From Sediminispirochaeta bajacaliforniensis DSM 16054 (GTDB taxonomy: Bacteria > Spirochaetota > Spirochaetia > DSM-16054 > Sediminispirochaetaceae), in NCBI RefSeq assembly GCF_000378205.1, contig NZ_KB899410.1, positions 29,095-93,094 of the forward strand: a DNA stretch of 64,000 nucleotides, written 5' to 3'. This document shows, one piece after another, positions 60,134 through 64,000 of this stretch; the stretch's first letter is position 1; each line of letters starts with the position of its first letter. The translations under genes were made by a program, and so were the position numbers. The notes under the pieces are model-generated. The model worked only from the letters and a program-made list of their open reading frames with translations. It was not told where the DNA came from and did no database searches.

Positions 60134-61322
60134 TTTCTACGGTCCAGTCGAGCCACTGGGCTGAGCGTAGACCCCGGGCCGTTGCATCATCGACGTGGTA
60201 GACATCCTTGTAGAATTGCAGAGCGACTTCATGAATCTTGATATCGCTGAAGAGTTCGGGGTAGGCTGCTTTCGCGATGATCAACATATCGAGGGGATAT
60301 TCGACCCTGCGTGAGCAGTTCATCGGGGTCCAGGGCATGGCGCAGACCCTCCTGTTTTTGATGGCCCGCAGCTCCGAAAGAAGGCTAAAGTCGGGGCCCT
60401 CAAGGATCTCCCTGGGCGGATGATAACCGTTGGATGTAGGCAGAATGATCACGTCGGGATCAAGGGCGTATATCTGTTCAATATTGAGGATCTTTCCCCT
60501 GCCGTTTTCCCGAAAGGCATTTTTTGCGTGAGCGATGGATTCGATGATATAGGACTCCGGCGTATCTATTCCCCACACCGATCCTGTTCCCCCCTTTGTC
60601 CTTATATTGGGATTCAGCCCTAGCATGAGGAGGCGGGATTTCTTGCTCTCGGGGATGGCTTGGGTTCTTTCTTGTATAAGGTCGATGGTGGAGCGAAGAT
60701 AGGCGGCCAGGGCCCTTGCCTTGTCTTCCTGGTGAAAAAGGCGACCAAGCACTGCCATCTCTTCGTTCATGCTGGTCAGATCAGAATTCCGATACCAGCT
60801 GGGTGAGTAGAGAACCAAAAGGGGAAAGCCCATTGCTTCGATGGTGGAGATGGTTTTTTCTACGGCCTCCCTATTCCCGCTACCCACCGTGCAGTCGCCG
60901 ACCCGCAGAATTACCAGCTGGGGATTACTTTGTGCAAGGGTCTCATAACTGAGAATATTGCCTTGGGGCGAATTGATACAGGGAAGATCGTTGAGCCAGG
61001 GGTGGAGATACTTCATGGTGTTCCACCCTTTTGAATAGGTGTAATGCTCTCCTGAACCGGTGACGAAGCTATAGGTATAGTCCCGTTTCATGGACCAGGA
61101 ACCGATGGCCACAACCTTATCGATGACCCCAAGGTGGGTCATAACCGCCTCAACAAAACCGTCGTCGATGGTAGCGATGCGCTCCAGCTCCTTGGGTAGG
61201 GTGATACTCTTGCCCCTCATATCCGTTACGGTGTACTGTTCTTGGGCACCGACTGCGAAACTCACAATACAGAAAAAAAGGATGGCCGCTACGCCGGTGG
61301 CCGAATGTTGGCTACGCTTCAT
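60123..61322 (-). CDS. FecB/BtuF-type metal-chelate binding protein
   Basis: A 399-aa solute-binding protein. Signal peptide ends AVGA (after ATG 61322, preceded by GGAGG); an upstream ATG lacks this. The mature protein starts YTVTDMRGKSITLPKELERIATIDDG, the family's usual strand, with later VVAIGSWSM, NPQLVILRVGDCTVG and IYALDPDVIILPTSNGYHP. Longer than most FecB proteins (about 300). In an operon with larB and larC the ligand could be a nickel chelate; iron or cobalamin cannot be excluded. Confidence 0.85.
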   Translation of the reverse strand: MKRSQHSATGVAAILFFCIVSFAVGAQEQYTVTDMRGKSITLPKELERIATIDDGFVEAVMTHLGVIDKVVAIGSWSMKRDYTYSFVTGSGEHYTYSKGWNTMKYLHPWLNDLPCINSPQGNILSYETLAQSNPQLVILRVGDCTVGSGNREAVEKTISTIEAMGFPLLVLYSPSWYRNSDLTSMNEEMAVLGRLFHQEDKARALAAYLRSTIDLIQERTQAIPESKKSRLLMLGLNPNIRTKGGTGSVWGIDTPESYIIESIAHAKNAFRENGRGKILNIEQIYALDPDVIILPTSNGYHPPREILEGPDFSLLSELRAIKNRRVCAMPWTPMNCSRRVEYPLDMLIIAKAAYPELFSDIKIHEVALQFYKDVYHVDDATARGLRSAQWLDWTVENDF

Positions 61323-62163
61323 GATAATCCTCCATGTTCCAAGATATCCGCATACCGACATGGTTGCGGGACATGACCAGACGTTTCCCGTCGGGTATTG
61401 TTCGTCGTTTTAGAAAATCAATGAGTATTGCCCGCTTTTCGCGACTGTGTGCATGAAAGCGGGCGCTATATTGTTCCAAAGCCTCCTCAAGAGAGCCGAA
61501 TACCATAGTTCCGTGGCTCCTTGTAACCCGTATGTCCGGGTAGATCCCCATGGAATAGAGGAGATTGAAGACAATGTCGCTCTTAGGAATAGGATCGTAG
61601 GGACGACCATGGAGGAGGGGCCACAACTCGATGGCATCACGATCCCAGGGTTGCAGCCCTGCGTGCCAGTAGATGACGATGTGGCGCTTCGTTACGGCCA
61701 TCATCTGTTTGATGCTTGTACTTACGTCAAGCATTCCGAGAGAAAAGGAAGCAATGCAGAGCTCATAGGGCGGCCTTAGATCCGCGATCGCGTCGATATC
61801 GTCCCAACGCTTTCTGATAATCGTGACATTGGTGATGCCTCTGTTGGCGATCTCCTCTTCCAATACCGCTGCCATGCCCGATGCCGGTTCCACGGCCGTT
61901 ATGTGGGCGACCGACCTGGAGAGCGGCACCGCAAGGGTTCCCGGACCGGCTCCTATATCCAGAACATTCCAATCACGTTTCGCAAGATTGCAGATTTCTT
62001 TGATACGTTTCTGTGTCGCTTCTTGCTGCGACGAGCGTATCCGGTACTCGCGTGCCGATCCTTCATCGTCCCATGCCAGCCAGCACTCGCCCCTGCGACC
62101 CGATGCGATATTTCGTTTCTGCGCCTCTATCCATAGCTTAGCCCAGTCGAATTGTTCAACCAT
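61312..62163 (-). CDS. Class I SAM-dependent methyltransferase
   Basis: A 283-aa methyltransferase. Motif I is VLDIGAGPGTLAVPLSR (about 80-96), followed by AVEPASGM (acidic loop) and, later, LCIASFSLGMLDV. No subfamily is evident. Overlaps both neighbours (8 bases with larB, 11 with the binding-protein gene). Such proteins are found beside some metal-chelate importers, where they might modify a metallophore; this is inference. Confidence 0.85.
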   Translation of the reverse strand: MVEQFDWAKLWIEAQKRNIASGRRGECWLAWDDEGSAREYRIRSSQQEATQKRIKEICNLAKRDWNVLDIGAGPGTLAVPLSRSVAHITAVEPASGMAAVLEEEIANRGITNVTIIRKRWDDIDAIADLRPPYELCIASFSLGMLDVSTSIKQMMAVTKRHIVIYWHAGLQPWDRDAIELWPLLHGRPYDPIPKSDIVFNLLYSMGIYPDIRVTRSHGTMVFGSLEEALEQYSARFHAHSREKRAILIDFLKRRTIPDGKRLVMSRNHVGMRISWNMEDYHEA

Positions 62164-62932
62164 GCTTCACCTTTTGCCGGTTGATGAGGTTTGCCTGGTA
62201 GCCTGCTCCGAAGCCGTTGTCGATATTGACTACGGAGATTCCCGGAGCACAGGCCGAGAGCATGCCCAGGAGGGCCGACAATCCGCCGAAAGAGGCGCCG
62301 TAGCCGACGCTGGTGGGAACGGCAATGACCGGTACTGCCACAAGCCCTGCGACGACACTGGCCAGGGCCCCCTCCATTCCCGCCACGGTAACGACGACCC
62401 TGGCCTGCCGTATCTCTTCTATGCGTGCAAAGAGACGGTGGATTCCCGCGACCCCCACATCGTTAATGAACAGGGTCCTGCTGCCGAAGAATTCCGCGGT
62501 CCTGAGTGCTTCGCAGGCGACCGGGCGATCGGAGGTCCCGGCAGCGACCACGGCAACCAAGCCCTCCCGTTCGTCGGGATCGATAAGGCTGCCGATAGTG
62601 AGCGTGGCTCCTTCTTCCTCGTATACCGCTTCGGGGAAGCGGTTGCCGATTCTTTCCGCAAGCTCTCGACTGGCCCTGGTCCCCAGAACCGGCAAGCCTG
62701 CATCCCTCATTCCGACCATAATCGCTTCGGCCTGTTCGACACGTTTCCCTTTGCAGTAGACCACTTCGGGGTAGCCGGTGCGTTGGCTTCTGTCGGCATC
62801 GATCACCGCAAAGCCCAAGTCCGTCGTGACGCCACCTGAAAGAAGCCTTGCCGCCTTCGGTACGGAGAGTTTTCCCTCTTGTACCGAGCGTAAAATCGTT
62901 TCGGTTGATGTTTCTCGCTCCCTCTCCGTCAC
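62156..62932 (-). CDS. larB: LarB, carboxylase of nickel-pincer cofactor synthesis
   Basis: A 258-aa protein homologous to PurE. It carboxylates and hydrolyses nicotinic acid adenine dinucleotide in the first step of nickel-pincer nucleotide synthesis. Landmarks: LGFAVIDADRSQRTGYPEVVYCKGK at the N-terminal region, VVAAGTSDRPVACEA (PurE-like phosphate-binding loop) and VGYGASFGGLSALLGMLSACAPGISVVNIDNGFGAGY near the end. The start overlaps the larC stop by 4 bases. No larA or larE lies in the window. Confidence 0.93.
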   Translation of the reverse strand: MTERERETSTETILRSVQEGKLSVPKAARLLSGGVTTDLGFAVIDADRSQRTGYPEVVYCKGKRVEQAEAIMVGMRDAGLPVLGTRASRELAERIGNRFPEAVYEEEGATLTIGSLIDPDEREGLVAVVAAGTSDRPVACEALRTAEFFGSRTLFINDVGVAGIHRLFARIEEIRQARVVVTVAGMEGALASVVAGLVAVPVIAVPTSVGYGASFGGLSALLGMLSACAPGISVVNIDNGFGAGYQANLINRQKVKHG

Positions 62933-64000
62933 TTTTCAAGCTCCCCGGCAATCAGCTGCTCAGCCTCCCTGAGGGTGATGCCCTGCTCTCGGGCGACACG
63001 GAGCCGATCTTCGAACTCGATCTTCGTTCGTAAGGCCTGCTCACCGAAAAAAGAGGTTTTTGCGTGGGCCGTTCCGAAACTTCCGGTCACGATATGTTCT
63101 TGGCGGCGTAGGAAGCGGCGAGTCACCGCCGTTTCCCGGAAACCGATTGTTGTAGAGCCGGTGAAGAGGCAACGTCGCAAAGCATCGGCATGATTCTCAT
63201 CGGTGAGAATCGAGACGATTGTCCCGGGTCGGGACTTCTTCATCACACAGGGGGTGAAGGTTACATCCAGGGCTCCGGCATCGAAAAGGCTTTGCATGAA
63301 ATGCCCCATGGCTTCGCCGTCCATGTCGTCGATGTTCGTATCGATTTGGATGAGATCTTCGGTCAACCAGGGATCGCTATCCGAAGAGGCCGTTGTCTTA
63401 TCCTTTGAAACTTCTTCCCTCCAGGAAACCCGAAGAATATTCGGCTTTTTCAGTTTCCGGGTTCCGATGCCGTACCCCGTTCGTATCTCGGTGAAACTAC
63501 CGTTCGCGATAAACTCGTCCACACAAGAAGCCAGGATCGCGGCACCTGTGGGAGTAGTCATCTCATGATCGAAGCCACCGGTTTTCACCGGCAGCCCCTT
63601 ACACAAAAGCTGGGTGGCAGGTGCCGGGACCGGTAGAATACCGTGGGCACACTCGACCGTCCCTCCGCCAAGTTCGATGGGTGAAGAGGTAATCCGTTCA
63701 GGAGCAAGGATATCCAGGCAGACGGCCGCACCGACAATATCGATGATCGAGTCGACGGCACCCACCTCATGAAAAGCCACATCCTCAACGCTTTTACCAT
63801 GTACCTGAGCTTCCGCTTCCGCTATTCGTGAAAAGATATCGATGGCACGTTTTTTTGCTCCTTCGGGGATGCTCGATGACTCGATGAGTGAGCGAATTTC
63901 CTTCCATGTGGTGTGGCTGTGATGATGGTGATGCTCATGGTCGTGATGCTCATGGTCGTGATGCTCATGGTCGTGATGCTCATGGTCGTGATGCTCATGG
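62929..64000 (-). CDS. larC: LarC, nickel-inserting protein, C-terminal part
   Basis: The gene continues past the window end; about 357 residues are visible, with the start (usually LYFDCFSGISGDM) outside. Present are a His-rich stretch (HEHHDHEHHDHEH repeated, built from 15-base repeats), then AEAEAQVHGKSVEDVAFHEVGAVDSIIDIVGAAVCLD (typical of LarC), LGGGTVECAHGILPVPAPAT and IDTNIDDMDGEAMGHFMQSLF. LarC is the CTP-dependent cyclometallase that inserts nickel. The His-rich segment could store or deliver nickel. The operon runs larC-larB and on. Confidence 0.93.
   Translation of the reverse strand, partial: HEHHDHEHHDHEHHDHEHHDHEHHHHHSHTTWKEIRSLIESSSIPEGAKKRAIDIFSRIAEAEAQVHGKSVEDVAFHEVGAVDSIIDIVGAAVCLDILAPERITSSPIELGGGTVECAHGILPVPAPATQLLCKGLPVKTGGFDHEMTTPTGAAILASCVDEFIANGSFTEIRTGYGIGTRKLKKPNILRVSWREEVSKDKTTASSDSDPWLTEDLIQIDTNIDDMDGEAMGHFMQSLFDAGALDVTFTPCVMKKSRPGTIVSILTDENHADALRRCLFTGSTTIGFRETAVTRRFLRRQEHIVTGSFGTAHAKTSFFGEQALRTKIEFEDRLRVAREQGITLREAEQLIAGELEK
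63928..64000 (-). repeat. 15-bp tandem repeat encoding the His-rich loop of LarC
   Basis: The unit GTGATGCTCATGGTC repeats at 63928, 63943, 63958, 63973 and 63988 with no mismatch, cut by the window edge. In the LarC frame each unit adds D-H-E-H-H, so repeat number changes keep the frame. Confidence 0.85.

Noticed and set aside
63928..64000. Regular repeats that could suggest a CRISPR array
   Set aside because: The units are contiguous without spacers and encode the LarC His-rich loop in frame.

Overview
The window reads as a chromosomal segment of a free-living, fermentative, probably marine or saline spirochaete. I infer a Sediminispirochaeta/Spirochaeta-like organism. The evidence is several CUT1 solute-binding proteins whose mature N-termini read GG(T/Q/R)QE, LPP20/FlgT-type lipoproteins, FtsX-type permeases paired with a LolA-like protein and a beta-barrel, a methylglyoxal synthase, an encapsulin nanocompartment and Lar (nickel-pincer) genes. 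Coding density is very high: genes overlap or abut in long operons and no gene-free stretch reaches 300 bases. I saw no rRNA, tRNA or CRISPR array.

Layout. 1-7137 (+): the 3' end of a peptidase T gene, then an envelope block (FecR-domain protein, lipoprotein, CsgG/FlgT-like outer-membrane protein, two LPP20/FlgT-type lipoproteins). 7146-11345: GDPD plus a small coiled-coil protein (-), TypA/BipA and an M48 protease (+). 11377-12776 (-): HisKA_2 kinase and lone receiver. 12879-20106 (+): YtrA-type GntR regulator, slipin, MacB-type ABC ATPase, two FtsX-type permeases, LolA-like protein, beta-barrel; this is a coherent envelope system. 20228-25640 (+): divergent MtnA, a vestige of a nucleoside phosphorylase, an ECF importer (fused ATPase, T, S) and an RpiR regulator. 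25691-30886: LigB/DODA dioxygenase; divergent qorB/HxlR pair with symmetric operators; a MITE-like element; encapsulin and its ferritin cargo; a GNAT with an internal deletion; a DeoR-like regulator.

31034-41922: two CUT1 sugar-type importers, two glycerophosphodiesterases, a PfkB kinase, a LacI regulator and one MalK-type ATPase; together they suggest use of glycerophosphodiesters or related polyols. 42036-45972 (+): discoidin-like protein, VanW, GNAT and a polytopic membrane protein. 46030-49149: methylglyoxal synthase, a small envelope protein and a NarL-type two-component system. 49290-54499 (+): a third CUT1 importer without ATPase, a pteridine-reductase-like SDR and an amidohydrolase.

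54525-58230 (-): a receiver-HisKA_2 protein and a Cache hybrid kinase. 58336-64000 (-): a six-gene operon running larC-larB-methyltransferase-binding protein-FecCD permease-ATPase. Its gene order suggests that import of a metal (nickel) chelate is coupled to assembly of the nickel-pincer cofactor. Several genes (mgsA, typA, a 141-aa protein, the GntR regulator, the HisKA_2 kinase) lack a Shine-Dalgarno sequence and have a -10-like hexamer 6-10 bases before ATG, which suggests leaderless transcripts. All functions are read from sequence motifs and context; no database search was run.
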